33,426 bases of DNA from a virus, in the IMG/VR virus record IMGVR_UViG_3300032288_002609, positions 1-33,426 of that record, one strand, 5' to 3'. The first letter of the stretch is position 1. Every line of letters starts with the position of its first letter. Position numbers and translations under genes: made by a program. A model generated the notes under the pieces. The model had not been told where the DNA came from. It worked only from the letters and a program-made list of their open reading frames with translations, and ran no database searches. Positions 6,637 through 15,260 of the stretch are shown piece by piece.

Positions 6637-8928
6637 ATGGCAGCGACCACACCAACAGAAAAATCCGTAGCCGATTTAATCAAACAGCTAGAAAAAGCTA
6701 GAGCTGAAACCCAAGCATATTCTGAAACTTGGGACGATGTTGGTAGAAAGATTAAAAATTCTTTAAATCCAATAAAAGATGTGGAAAAGAAAATGGAAGC
6801 CACAAATATAGTGGTTTCTGATTTAAACAACCAGATTGCTGAACTAGAAAAGAAACAATCTGAGTTGGGTGATCAAAACCAACATGTTATAGATCAAAAA
6901 AGATATGAACTTGCAATTGCTGAAAAACAATTATCCGCACTAAAAAGACAAGCCACAGTGATGTCATTAATGTATGATACACTTATAAAACTTGTAGATG
7001 CATATGATAAGTACGATAAATTACTGGCAGATAATGCTGTAAAACAAGGAATCAGTAGAGTTCAGTCTGAAAAACAAGCAATTATAATGCAACGTATTGT
7101 TGCTTCTTCAACCAATCTTGTTGTAAATCTGACAGAAGCTCTTGAAGCTGTAGCTGAACTTAATAACAATCTAGGTGTGATGGCAGCCGAATATATGCCA
7201 TCCGTTGCAGAAAGAGCCGCTCAACTTTCACAATCTATCGGAATAAGTGCTACAGAAAGCGCTCAATTTTTTGCTACACTTGGAGAAATTGGTAACACTA
7301 GTTTACAAGCTCAACAAAATATGGCCGGTGTTGCAGACGCTGCCGCAAAAGCTGCTGGTGTACCATTGGGTAAGGTTATTAAAGATGTAAGTGGTGCTAG
7401 TTCTAATGTACGTACAATATTTAGAGGCAACACGATTGAGTTAATCAAACAAGCTGCTGAGTTAAGAAAGATTGGTAGTAGTCTTGATCAAGCTGCAAAA
7501 TCAGCGGAATCACTATTAAACTTTGAATCGTCGGTCGGCGCCGAGTTAAAAGCTAGTGCATTGTTGGGTCAGAACATCAATTTCAATCAATCTCGTAGAT
7601 TATTCTTTGAAGGTAAAATTGCAGAGGGTGAAAAAGCACTACAAAAAGAACTGGAACGTGTAGGAGATATTGACAAGCTAAATTATTTCCAGCGTAAAGC
7701 TTTGTCTGACTTAACCGGCAAAGACATTAATGAATTACAGAAAATTAGCTCATTAAAGAAAACACAACAAAAAATTGATCAAGATAATCCAGATTTAGCT
7801 AAGGAACGTTTAAAACTAGAAAAAGAGTTAGCAAAAGTAGCTGGGTCAGAAGTAGAACAAAAAAAGAGAGCTAATGAACTAGCAGCAATAGAAAATGTAG
7901 CAAAAACTAGAACTGCTATTTTGGATGCACAAAAAGAACAAGCCATGTTGGCTTTGGGCAAAGCTATGAAACCATTGATGGATTTGGTTAGAACTGTACA
8001 AATTGCCTTTTTCAAATTGTTGGCAACCATTGCAGATTTTGGTGGACCTGCCGGAGTAGTGATTGCTGGACTGGCTGGATTGACAATTGCATTTTTTGCA
8101 TTCAAGAAGGGTGTTAAAGTCGTGGCGGACTTTTTGGCTGATGCTATGGGTAATGCGGCTCAAAAGGTGGGTGAAGGTATTGGTAAAGGTTTAGAAGGCA
8201 TTGGTAAAGGACTAAGAAACTTCGGCAGATCTGTACAATTTTTGATTATACCACCACCAGCTATTCTTGCAATTGGTGTAATTACACTTGCTTTAATTGG
8301 TTTGGGATATGCTTTGAAACTAATTGGACAAGGAATTGGAGCAGCTGCACCTGCAATACAAGCAATATCAACATTATTTTTGGGTCTAGCATCAATACTG
8401 GCTGATACTCTAATGAAGGTTCTAGATAAACTACCTGAACTTTTGGGTTCTGTGGCCACAAACTTGTTTAAATTGGCGGTTGTTGGTCCAGGACTAATTG
8501 CTGCAGCAGTTGGAGTTGGAGCGTTTGGATATGCTTTGGCTGGACTAAATGTAAGTTTAAGACTATTTCCGTTGGATAGATTAACAAATATAACAACCCA
8601 ATTAACCGCAATGAGTGCGGCTGCTGAAGGTGTTTCATTAGCAGTATCCTCACTTAAAGAACTATCCGGTGTTAAACTTCCAAATCTAGATATCAGTATA
8701 GATACTGAAGCTATTAATTCACTGGCCAAGACCAATGAAGCTAAACGTGAAGAAACAGCAATGTTGAGACAAGGAATTGACTTAGTAGCTCAAAAAATCG
8801 ATGTTTTGACCAATATGATGGCTGCTGGAAAGATTGCCGTTTATATGGATAGAGTCAAGGTAAGTAAAGAATTAGCCGAAGGAACTTTAAAATTTGGCGT
8901 TTCTGGTCAAGCAACTAACGCAATCTGA
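6637..8928 (+). CDS. Tail tape measure protein
   Basis: The 763-residue product has the usual tape measure layout. Residues 1-130 are coiled coil (LIKQLEKARAETQAYSETWDD), about 130-440 are helical and Ala-rich, and four hydrophobic stretches follow at about 469-490, 535-562, 570-600 and 612-640. The C-terminal 100 residues are again helical. The position after the gp26-like/frameshift gene and before baseplate genes supports the assignment. In tailed phages the tape measure sets tail length at roughly 1.5 Å per residue, so a tail of about 115 nm is expected, slightly longer than that of T4, whose gp29 is shorter. The protein occupies the tube lumen and may form the membrane channel at DNA delivery. 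No lysozyme or peptidase domain is seen. Confidence 0.8.
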   Translation: MAATTPTEKSVADLIKQLEKARAETQAYSETWDDVGRKIKNSLNPIKDVEKKMEATNIVVSDLNNQIAELEKKQSELGDQNQHVIDQKRYELAIAEKQLSALKRQATVMSLMYDTLIKLVDAYDKYDKLLADNAVKQGISRVQSEKQAIIMQRIVASSTNLVVNLTEALEAVAELNNNLGVMAAEYMPSVAERAAQLSQSIGISATESAQFFATLGEIGNTSLQAQQNMAGVADAAAKAAGVPLGKVIKDVSGASSNVRTIFRGNTIELIKQAAELRKIGSSLDQAAKSAESLLNFESSVGAELKASALLGQNINFNQSRRLFFEGKIAEGEKALQKELERVGDIDKLNYFQRKALSDLTGKDINELQKISSLKKTQQKIDQDNPDLAKERLKLEKELAKVAGSEVEQKKRANELAAIENVAKTRTAILDAQKEQAMLALGKAMKPLMDLVRTVQIAFFKLLATIADFGGPAGVVIAGLAGLTIAFFAFKKGVKVVADFLADAMGNAAQKVGEGIGKGLEGIGKGLRNFGRSVQFLIIPPPAILAIGVITLALIGLGYALKLIGQGIGAAAPAIQAISTLFLGLASILADTLMKVLDKLPELLGSVATNLFKLAVVGPGLIAAAVGVGAFGYALAGLNVSLRLFPLDRLTNITTQLTAMSAAAEGVSLAVSSLKELSGVKLPNLDISIDTEAINSLAKTNEAKREETAMLRQGIDLVAQKIDVLTNMMAAGKIAVYMDRVKVSKELAEGTLKFGVSGQATNAI

Positions 8929-8936
8929 TATTTATA
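8928..8936 (+). promoter_or_regulatory. ATATTTATA box 4 nt before the 8941 ATG
   Basis: The exact 9-mer overlaps the final base of the tape measure stop codon and ends 4 nt before the next ATG. There is no Shine-Dalgarno, so the box accounts for most of the 12-nt gap between the two genes. Confidence 0.4.
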
Positions 8937-8940
8937 ATTA

Positions 8941-11439
8941 ATGGCAAATAGTCAAACATTCGTAGAGGGTTTTGGTGGAGCAGATGGTCAAGTCACCACT
9001 TTATCCCAGATTCAAGGAGCAGGTCTTTCATTACCTCCTAACGCTGCCACATTTATTAACATCAGACGGGGTGGCAAGTTAGAGACGTTGTTTTTAGCAA
9101 ATGGTAACGATCAAGTACTTTATACTAAAAACAAACCACAAGATCTGTATCTTAAAGGACTGGTAACATCCCAACAATATATTTATAAAAACCCAAATGA
9201 GGGACAAAGAACCAAAATTGGTGGTAATAGATCGTTGCCTGTAAGTTCTGCGGTTCAAGATACTACTAGAATAAGAAAGTTCTTGGGATCAACTGCTGGT
9301 GTTAAGTTTACTGGTAAACAGCTTATTCTACAAGGTTTTCAATCATTCGATGAAACTAAGGTTTATAACCCAGCGATGCCGTTAATTGCCGCTATACGTT
9401 CCGCTACATTCGGATTGGTTGATCGTCCAACCCGTCACATAGATACAAGTAATATATTAACAGGATTATTGGGTGGTACTGGTTTATCAAATGCCGTAAG
9501 TGCAGTAGGTCAATTATTGGGTAGCGCACCTCCACAACCAGCTCCACCACGTAGTAGCGTTGCTAGTGCTGCTAGTAATGGATTGGGACTATCAACATTA
9601 ACCTCTTTAGTTGGTGGTGGCGATAATTCAAGTAGAGTTGTTACCTCAATTGCTAGAGATGGTGTAAAGGACTTACTAAGAGGTAATACTGCTACAAATG
9701 CTTATAATAATCCTAGATATCAACGTTGGATGTCAAATGCTGGTGGTAACTTCTTTAGCAGATTACTAAGTGGTGTTGGTAGATTTTTTCAAAACAATAC
9801 TTTAATTGGTGGTATACTTCCACCAAAACAACCATGGCCAGCAACATATCGTGCTGATGAACAAACATACGAAATGATGTTGAATGCTGGTAAGTTGTTT
9901 AATCCAACTCAAACTGGTATTGCAGGCGGTGGTATATTAAGTGGTTTGTTGAATTCACTTGGATTTGGAAAAAAGGCTGATTACTCTCTAGCTGTAAATC
10001 AACGTTTTTATGGCAAGTCAAAGAATAAAACATCTTTGAACAGATTGATCATAGTAAAAAATATCAGAAATCAAGCTGTAGATTATACAAAAGAAATTGG
10101 TGTATTATCAAAAGATAAGAATAACTTACGTAGTAATAAATTAACTCAAAAAGCAATCACTCCATCTGGTGATTCTAATAGATATAGTGACGTAGTAAAA
10201 GTAGATGATGACAATGAATATTCAGATCAAATACTAAACTATAAAACTTATCTAGATAACCAATCTGGATTCAAGACAACTTATAGTGACCAACAAAATA
10301 ATAAGGTCAAAGAAATAATCGAAAATTTAGATAAAGCAATTAATGATATTGCTGGTGCAAATGATAGTAAGTATAGCACCAATAAAAAAAGTTTACAACC
10401 TTTACAATTTGCTAAATTTAGCAATGATGGAAAACGTATTGGTGCAAATTACCTAAAAGAACTTGACCCAACCAAGTTGAACGATCCATATCCTAATAAT
10501 GACACATATCAAGGACGTTTTCGTAGGGATGAAACCGCTGCAAATAAAGTACCAACACGTTTGGGTGAAGGATCAAATGATAGATACATATATCCAACCA
10601 ACAACGTTGATTATGTTAACTCTCTTCAAGTATTAGACCAAGAAGAATTTACTAAACAATATTCAACTACAGATAAATTTGGTGTGTATGGTCCTGATAT
10701 CGTAAAGTTTTACTTTTATGATATTGTTAACCAAAAATATATTCCATTTAACGCTACCGTAAAGTCTATTAACGACAACAACAATGCAACTTGGGAAACG
10801 GTGGAATATTTGGGTCGTCCAGACAAGTTATTTTACTACAAAGGATTTGAACGTCAAGTTAGCTTTAATTTTACCGTTAATGCACATAGTGTTAAAGAAT
10901 TGATGCCTATGTGGCAACGTATAAACTATTTGGTTGGATTAACCAGACCAGCAAATTACACATCTCAACAATATGGTGGATACATGGTGCCACCTATGGT
11001 TCAATTAACACTGGGTGATTTTTATAAGAATCATTTTGTTGTTATCACTAGTTGTAACGTTACTATACCAGATGATGCTTCGTGGGAAACAATACCAGAA
11101 GATGCATCGCAAAGTTGGTACTATGGTCCAAATAATGGTATACAATGGCTAAACTCAGATACTAGTATAGATCCAAGAGGAAACAAGGCTAGATCAAAAG
11201 GAAGATTTGCACAATTTCCAAGAACAGCAGATATCAGTTTACAAATGAATGTTCTTGAGAAAGATCGTCCTAAGACTGGTAGAGCAATCTGGGGAGACGC
11301 TCCAGTACCAACGTTTAATCTTTCTGAGATCGGAGAGGGTGTTGAAACTGCAGATAATTATGGTGGTAAATCATACACTGATCCTTCAAAGAACACATTC
11401 TCACAAAATGTTAGAACCGATGTGGATATTATAAAATAA
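8941..11439 (+). CDS. Large baseplate/tail structural protein (832 aa)
   Basis: I do not recognise a named T4 counterpart. The N-terminal 130 residues carry beta-rich sequence (SLPPNAATFINIRRGGKLET). Residues about 145-350 are Gly/Ser/Ala-rich with short hydrophobic pieces, and about 380-540 are Asn/Asp/Lys-rich and probably flexible. Residues about 570-770 form a compact domain with FYYKGFERQVSFNFTVNAHSV, a following MWQRINYLVGLTRP and MVPPMVQLTLGDFYKNHFVV. This pattern is found in tube-initiator and baseplate hub proteins of many contractile phages, where it caps or extends the tube. The next gene, a LysM-like protein, starts 1 nt after the stop, and the tape measure is just upstream. A baseplate hub or tube-initiator role is therefore likely; the Gly/Ser part is unusual. 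Confidence 0.65.
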   Translation: MANSQTFVEGFGGADGQVTTLSQIQGAGLSLPPNAATFINIRRGGKLETLFLANGNDQVLYTKNKPQDLYLKGLVTSQQYIYKNPNEGQRTKIGGNRSLPVSSAVQDTTRIRKFLGSTAGVKFTGKQLILQGFQSFDETKVYNPAMPLIAAIRSATFGLVDRPTRHIDTSNILTGLLGGTGLSNAVSAVGQLLGSAPPQPAPPRSSVASAASNGLGLSTLTSLVGGGDNSSRVVTSIARDGVKDLLRGNTATNAYNNPRYQRWMSNAGGNFFSRLLSGVGRFFQNNTLIGGILPPKQPWPATYRADEQTYEMMLNAGKLFNPTQTGIAGGGILSGLLNSLGFGKKADYSLAVNQRFYGKSKNKTSLNRLIIVKNIRNQAVDYTKEIGVLSKDKNNLRSNKLTQKAITPSGDSNRYSDVVKVDDDNEYSDQILNYKTYLDNQSGFKTTYSDQQNNKVKEIIENLDKAINDIAGANDSKYSTNKKSLQPLQFAKFSNDGKRIGANYLKELDPTKLNDPYPNNDTYQGRFRRDETAANKVPTRLGEGSNDRYIYPTNNVDYVNSLQVLDQEEFTKQYSTTDKFGVYGPDIVKFYFYDIVNQKYIPFNATVKSINDNNNATWETVEYLGRPDKLFYYKGFERQVSFNFTVNAHSVKELMPMWQRINYLVGLTRPANYTSQQYGGYMVPPMVQLTLGDFYKNHFVVITSCNVTIPDDASWETIPEDASQSWYYGPNNGIQWLNSDTSIDPRGNKARSKGRFAQFPRTADISLQMNVLEKDRPKTGRAIWGDAPVPTFNLSEIGEGVETADNYGGKSYTDPSKNTFSQNVRTDVDIIK

Positions 11440-11440
11440 T

Positions 11441-11731
11441 ATGAGATATCAATTTACGCCAGTATATAAGAGATTTGATGGTAAAAATGTTTATAGAACA
11501 ACATATTATCCAATCATTCCAGAATCGGTTGATGATACATATATCATAGCAAGTGAATCAGATTATTTAGACAGTTTGGCTAAAAGATATTATGGTGATG
11601 AAAGTTACTGGTGGATTATAGCTCAAGCTAATAATTTGGGTAAAGGTAAATTGTCAATACCTCAAGGTAAACAATTAAGAATACCAGGTAATGTTTCTCA
11701 GATACTAAATAGTCTTAAAGATTTAAATTAA
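11441..11731 (+). CDS. LysM-like baseplate protein (96 aa), gp53/gpX-like
   Basis: The product has the hallmarks of short phage LysM tail proteins: a beta hairpin start (RTTYYPIIPESVDDTYIIAS), then SDYLDSLAKRYYGDESYWW, IIAQANNLG and an IPQGKQLRIPG ending. In contractile phages these proteins, such as P2 gpX or the C-terminal part of T4 gp53, bind inside the baseplate and are often placed next to hub genes. It is encoded one base after the preceding stop and 3 nt before the next start, so the three proteins are probably made from one transcript in similar amounts. The LysM-like fold is well supported. Whether it also touches peptidoglycan is unknown. Confidence 0.75.
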   Translation: MRYQFTPVYKRFDGKNVYRTTYYPIIPESVDDTYIIASESDYLDSLAKRYYGDESYWWIIAQANNLGKGKLSIPQGKQLRIPGNVSQILNSLKDLN

Positions 11732-11734
11732 GTT

Positions 11735-14700
11735 ATGGCAACTAATACTCAGGAGATAGCGGGAAATGCACCAACATGGTGGGAAATACAAAATATCCCA
11801 AATGAGATGGTGAGAGAACTGCGTCGTCGTAACAATACCAACAATATTGGAATGGAAATTCCAAATCCATTTGTTAATGCTACGTTTGATTTTACAAACA
11901 ACCACAGCAAGTACAAAGGTCCGATGACTCCGTGGATTAGAATATTCTCAAATGGTACAGGTCAAATAGCTAATGGTTTGGTACCACGTAGCACATATCT
12001 AAATAAATCTGGAAATCAGGTTCCATATGATGGATTTATATTAAAAGGTGGAGATGGGTTTTATGATGCGTTTGGTTACAACAATACAACTCCATTGACT
12101 CAAAAAGGAGCAATAATTGGTTATCAAGCAACAGGAGAACCACACTTTATTGATCCATCTTTAAGATCTCCTACAAATTATCAATCAGGTATAGATAAAA
12201 CATTTCCACAAGATAACGTAGTTTCTTCTATATTACCACCACCAGGAATTGTATCTCTTCAATTAAGACAAAGCAGAGAGTTGTTGACATTTGCTTCGTT
12301 TAAATTCAATTGTTACAGCTTGGCTCAACTTGAATACATGATGCCATTCTTTTTGACTCCAGGCATCAACATGATAATTGAATTTGGTTGGAATTTGTAC
12401 AACCAAAAGTCGTTATTAAAACTAGATGAAAAATCGGATTGTTGGAAAATTATTTCAGAACCACAAACCGCATTGGATAGAGCTAATTTTTCTTATGGTA
12501 ATTATGGGTGTGTTAGTGGTATAGTTACAAAATATAACTTTACCACACAAAATGGATTTTTGTATGAATGTAACGTAGAATGTACATCAAGACAAGGGTT
12601 GTTTGCTGGGTTCAGAACAGATAATAATGCCACAAAAGACCAAGGTACTACAAGTACTGAATACATAAATCTTAAAGATTTCATCAAGATTTATCTTCCA
12701 TCTATAAATGACGTAGTAAAATCCAGAAGTAACTTTGTTGATTATGCTATTGATAATAGAGTTGCAATAGCTAACAAATATGCTGAAGTACAGAAACAAC
12801 AAGCCGAGGCTAATGCTAATGCTGAACAATTAGAAAAACAAAGACAACAAAATATACTAACAGCTATTAAAGCTAGTGCCGCTCCTACTGCAATAGGAAA
12901 GTCTTCATTTTATGGAGGATTGGCTGAAGATAGAGTTTTTCTTGGAAGAAGAGAAGACATATATGGTGCAAAGAAAGAACCAACATTAAGTAGTTTTGTA
13001 CAATCTCGTGCAGCCGCAGCTACGGCTGGTAGAGGGCAAACTCCACAGCCTGCCAACCCAACTCGTGCGGGAACACGTGCAGCCGCCGCTGCTGCCGCAG
13101 GACAAAGAGGAACTCAAACAACTTCAAATCCATCACCACCTGGATCCCGTGCAGCTGCCGCTGCAGCTGCTGGTCAACGTGGTAATCCGGTTGCTACTTC
13201 ACCCGTAATTCAATACGGATCGATTAAATTAAACAACAATCAATCGGTTAGCCAAATATCATTTGCTGATAAAACTACCGACTTTGATGCTAACGATACA
13301 AATGATGAAGTTTGGTTACAATTAGACTTTGTTTTTGAATTGATCAATTTATTTTGTTCAAATCCAGCAAACAATCTGTACGTCATAGATAATTCCGACA
13401 TTGTTATTAATGCACATCCGAATTTGATATCATGTGATAAAAACGTATTAATACCAAATCCAGTTGCACCAAAGGTAAACTTTGGACAGAAATTTTTGAC
13501 AGACGAACAAAAAGATTTAAAAAGCAATTTATTCAGAGATCGTAACAAACACGTTCCTGATTTAGAATTATATCAAACAAATATTACACCAGCTGATAGA
13601 AAAAACAAAAATATAGATCCTGAAAAATCTTTGATTATAGCCGCAACTGCAACAGCAAAAACATTTGGTACTCCTGGTTTATATCGTGATGACTTGGATA
13701 GTGTAATTAATTGGTTTTATTATAATGGTCCAAATAAAAGATCTCAAGGTACCGCATCATTTCCATTTTCTCAAAATATTGAAATCTATGATGATGAAGG
13801 TGTGCCATCAGCTATAAAGTACAAAAAATACTATTATGGATATTTAAAGAGTTTGTATATTTCGAAGAGCAGACTGATGGAAATTTCGGCCGACGAAAAT
13901 GTAAAAACATTAAAACAATTTGTTACCGCCATACTTAACACAATAAATAGTTCTGTAGATGACTTTTGGAAATTTGATATTGTAGATGGTCCAAATGGAA
14001 AACTATCGATTGTAGATAAAAACACCATGAACACGGGTATACTTAAAAAGGTATACATGTTTGATTTGGCAAGAACTAACAATGTTGTAAAATCTATAAA
14101 TTTTGATGTTAGTCTAACAACTGAACAAGCCAACAACGTTTTGTTTTCGGGAGCTAGTTCTCCAAGTTTAACAGAAACTTATGAACAAAAAATTACAAAA
14201 GCACAAACTGAAACTGAACTAGGCATCGTGATGACGCAGATTTCAAATACACCATTCATTAAGTTCAGAGATAGAATGGATATTTTTCAACTAAAACAAC
14301 TCGGCGAGTTAAAGGGTGAAGAACTAAAAAAGGCGTTACAAGCTGGTAATATTCCTGGCACAAACGTTGACTTTAAAGATGAAAACAGAGATATTGCCAA
14401 TATTCAAGTATATGGTGATGTTGCACGTAATGATATTCTATGCATGAGATTTTGGGATATTAGTGCGGATGATCGTGCCAAGTTAAGCGGAGGAGCCGAA
14501 TTAACCGAACCAAAATACAATTGGAAATATTTGTGTTTGCCACCTAATATGAAAGCTAAACTAAGAAGAATGTTGGATGATGGCGACGTATCCGGTAATA
14601 TTGCAAAGTATAGTGGGGTAGCTGATAATTTTCAAATATCAATGACTTTGGACGGTTTGTATGGATTTAGAAATCTACAAGTATTTGCTATAAGCAATTT

Positions 14701-14842
14701 GCCAAAACCATATGTTCCTGGTAATGTTATTTTTCAAATACTTGAAGTTGAACATAATTTAGCTTCGGGCAAATGGGAAACAAACATTACTGCTTTGTTA
14801 AGATGTATTGCTGGAACTGATATAGAGTATATAAACATATGA
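11735..14842 (+). CDS. Large baseplate hub-type protein with poly-Ala linker (1035 aa)
   Basis: The N-terminal part (1-330) has the sequence LPPPGIVSLQLRQSRELLTF and a LEYMMPFFLTPGINMIIEFGWN segment, as in large baseplate hub proteins. Residues about 345-380 form a Gln/Glu-rich coiled coil (AEVQKQQAEANANAEQLEKQ). Residues 425-490 hold three imperfect repeats of a poly-Ala unit ending AGQRG, a likely flexible linker. The rest is beta-rich and ends with GNVIFQILEVEHNLASGKWE and a short ITALLR strand, the typical end of phage hub or gpD-like proteins. It lies between the LysM-like protein and a 128-aa protein whose start overlaps its stop by 4 nt. The baseplate role is inferred from context and the C-terminus; no catalytic motif is seen. 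Confidence 0.65.
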   Translation: MATNTQEIAGNAPTWWEIQNIPNEMVRELRRRNNTNNIGMEIPNPFVNATFDFTNNHSKYKGPMTPWIRIFSNGTGQIANGLVPRSTYLNKSGNQVPYDGFILKGGDGFYDAFGYNNTTPLTQKGAIIGYQATGEPHFIDPSLRSPTNYQSGIDKTFPQDNVVSSILPPPGIVSLQLRQSRELLTFASFKFNCYSLAQLEYMMPFFLTPGINMIIEFGWNLYNQKSLLKLDEKSDCWKIISEPQTALDRANFSYGNYGCVSGIVTKYNFTTQNGFLYECNVECTSRQGLFAGFRTDNNATKDQGTTSTEYINLKDFIKIYLPSINDVVKSRSNFVDYAIDNRVAIANKYAEVQKQQAEANANAEQLEKQRQQNILTAIKASAAPTAIGKSSFYGGLAEDRVFLGRREDIYGAKKEPTLSSFVQSRAAAATAGRGQTPQPANPTRAGTRAAAAAAAGQRGTQTTSNPSPPGSRAAAAAAAGQRGNPVATSPVIQYGSIKLNNNQSVSQISFADKTTDFDANDTNDEVWLQLDFVFELINLFCSNPANNLYVIDNSDIVINAHPNLISCDKNVLIPNPVAPKVNFGQKFLTDEQKDLKSNLFRDRNKHVPDLELYQTNITPADRKNKNIDPEKSLIIAATATAKTFGTPGLYRDDLDSVINWFYYNGPNKRSQGTASFPFSQNIEIYDDEGVPSAIKYKKYYYGYLKSLYISKSRLMEISADENVKTLKQFVTAILNTINSSVDDFWKFDIVDGPNGKLSIVDKNTMNTGILKKVYMFDLARTNNVVKSINFDVSLTTEQANNVLFSGASSPSLTETYEQKITKAQTETELGIVMTQISNTPFIKFRDRMDIFQLKQLGELKGEELKKALQAGNIPGTNVDFKDENRDIANIQVYGDVARNDILCMRFWDISADDRAKLSGGAELTEPKYNWKYLCLPPNMKAKLRRMLDDGDVSGNIAKYSGVADNFQISMTLDGLYGFRNLQVFAISNLPKPYVPGNVIFQILEVEHNLASGKWETNITALLRCIAGTDIEYINI
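13007..13200 (+). repeat. Three in-frame poly-Ala linker repeats
   Basis: Units starting with an Arg codon followed by four to seven Ala codons begin at 13007, 13076 and 13148, giving periods of 69 and 72 nt. Units 2 and 3 encode RAAAAAAAGQRG exactly, with synonymous differences in the Ala codons. This shows selection on the protein rather than recent DNA duplication. Confidence 0.7.
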
Positions 14843-15225
14843 TTTACGATACCCCAGATCAAACAAGAAACATTGTTGGATTAGATGAGTACAATTATTT
14901 TGTTCCGTCTTCATATATTCCTACTATAACTCCAGACGAATACCAATATGGGTATATAACAAGATATTTTATAGGTAATATAAATTATTCAAAGATAATT
15001 GAGACAAACTCAAGAGACTATAATGTTACCAATTCTAACTTTTATAAGAAAACCAAGATAACTTGGAAAGTGTCTGGACCTGAGTACAATGTATACAATG
15101 GTAAGATGTTGGAAACAACCGGCGTTGTTGATTATAATATTCTTAGAATAAATCAAGCCGCAACAACATTTCCTCAGATTACGACTATATTAAATAATCC
15201 AAGACAATTTTGGCGTGGATTTTAA
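14839..15225 (+). CDS. Small tail/baseplate-cluster protein of unknown function (128 aa)
   Basis: The ATG overlaps the hub gene stop by 4 nt (ATGA), so translation is probably coupled. The product is rich in Tyr and Asn, mostly beta-strand in appearance (YGYITRYFIGNINYSKIIET), and ends with an aromatic tail (NNPRQFWRGF). It is the last gene of the tail block before a possible new transcript starts at 15226. The length is near that of T4 gp25, but the conserved gp25 motifs are not apparent, so I do not assign it. A baseplate role is inferred from position only. Confidence 0.6.
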   Translation: MIYDTPDQTRNIVGLDEYNYFVPSSYIPTITPDEYQYGYITRYFIGNINYSKIIETNSRDYNVTNSNFYKKTKITWKVSGPEYNVYNGKMLETTGVVDYNILRINQAATTFPQITTILNNPRQFWRGF

Positions 15226-15243
15226 TTGACATACTGATATAGT
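15226..15243 (+). promoter_or_regulatory. TTGACA element and TATAGT before the polymerase-like gene
   Basis: TTGACA at 15226-15231 begins 1 nt after the previous stop, and TATAGT lies at 15238-15243. The 6-nt gap is too short for a normal -35/-10 pair; a -10 at 15248-15253 (TAAATG) would give 16 nt but is weak. The TTGACAT start matches the elements at 2859, 18958 and 30177. Confidence 0.3.
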
Positions 15244-15260
15244 TGTGTAAATGTTGTAGT

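Noticed and set aside
7779-8105. Minus-strand ORF of 108 codons opposite the tape measure
   Set aside because: Same shadow effect of the Ala-rich tape measure; the plus-strand gene is clearly the real one.
8160-8735. Long minus-strand ORF of 191 codons opposite the tape measure
   Set aside because: It is antisense to Ala/Gly-rich tape measure codons, Pro/Ser-rich as expected for a shadow, and has no promoter or ribosome site.
9178-9188. ATATTTATA copy inside the 832-aa baseplate gene
   Set aside because: It is far from any start codon and inside coding sequence; treated as background occurrence.
13240-13548. Minus-strand ORF of 102 codons inside the baseplate hub-type gene
   Set aside because: It overlaps conserved-looking hub coding sequence and has no independent start features.
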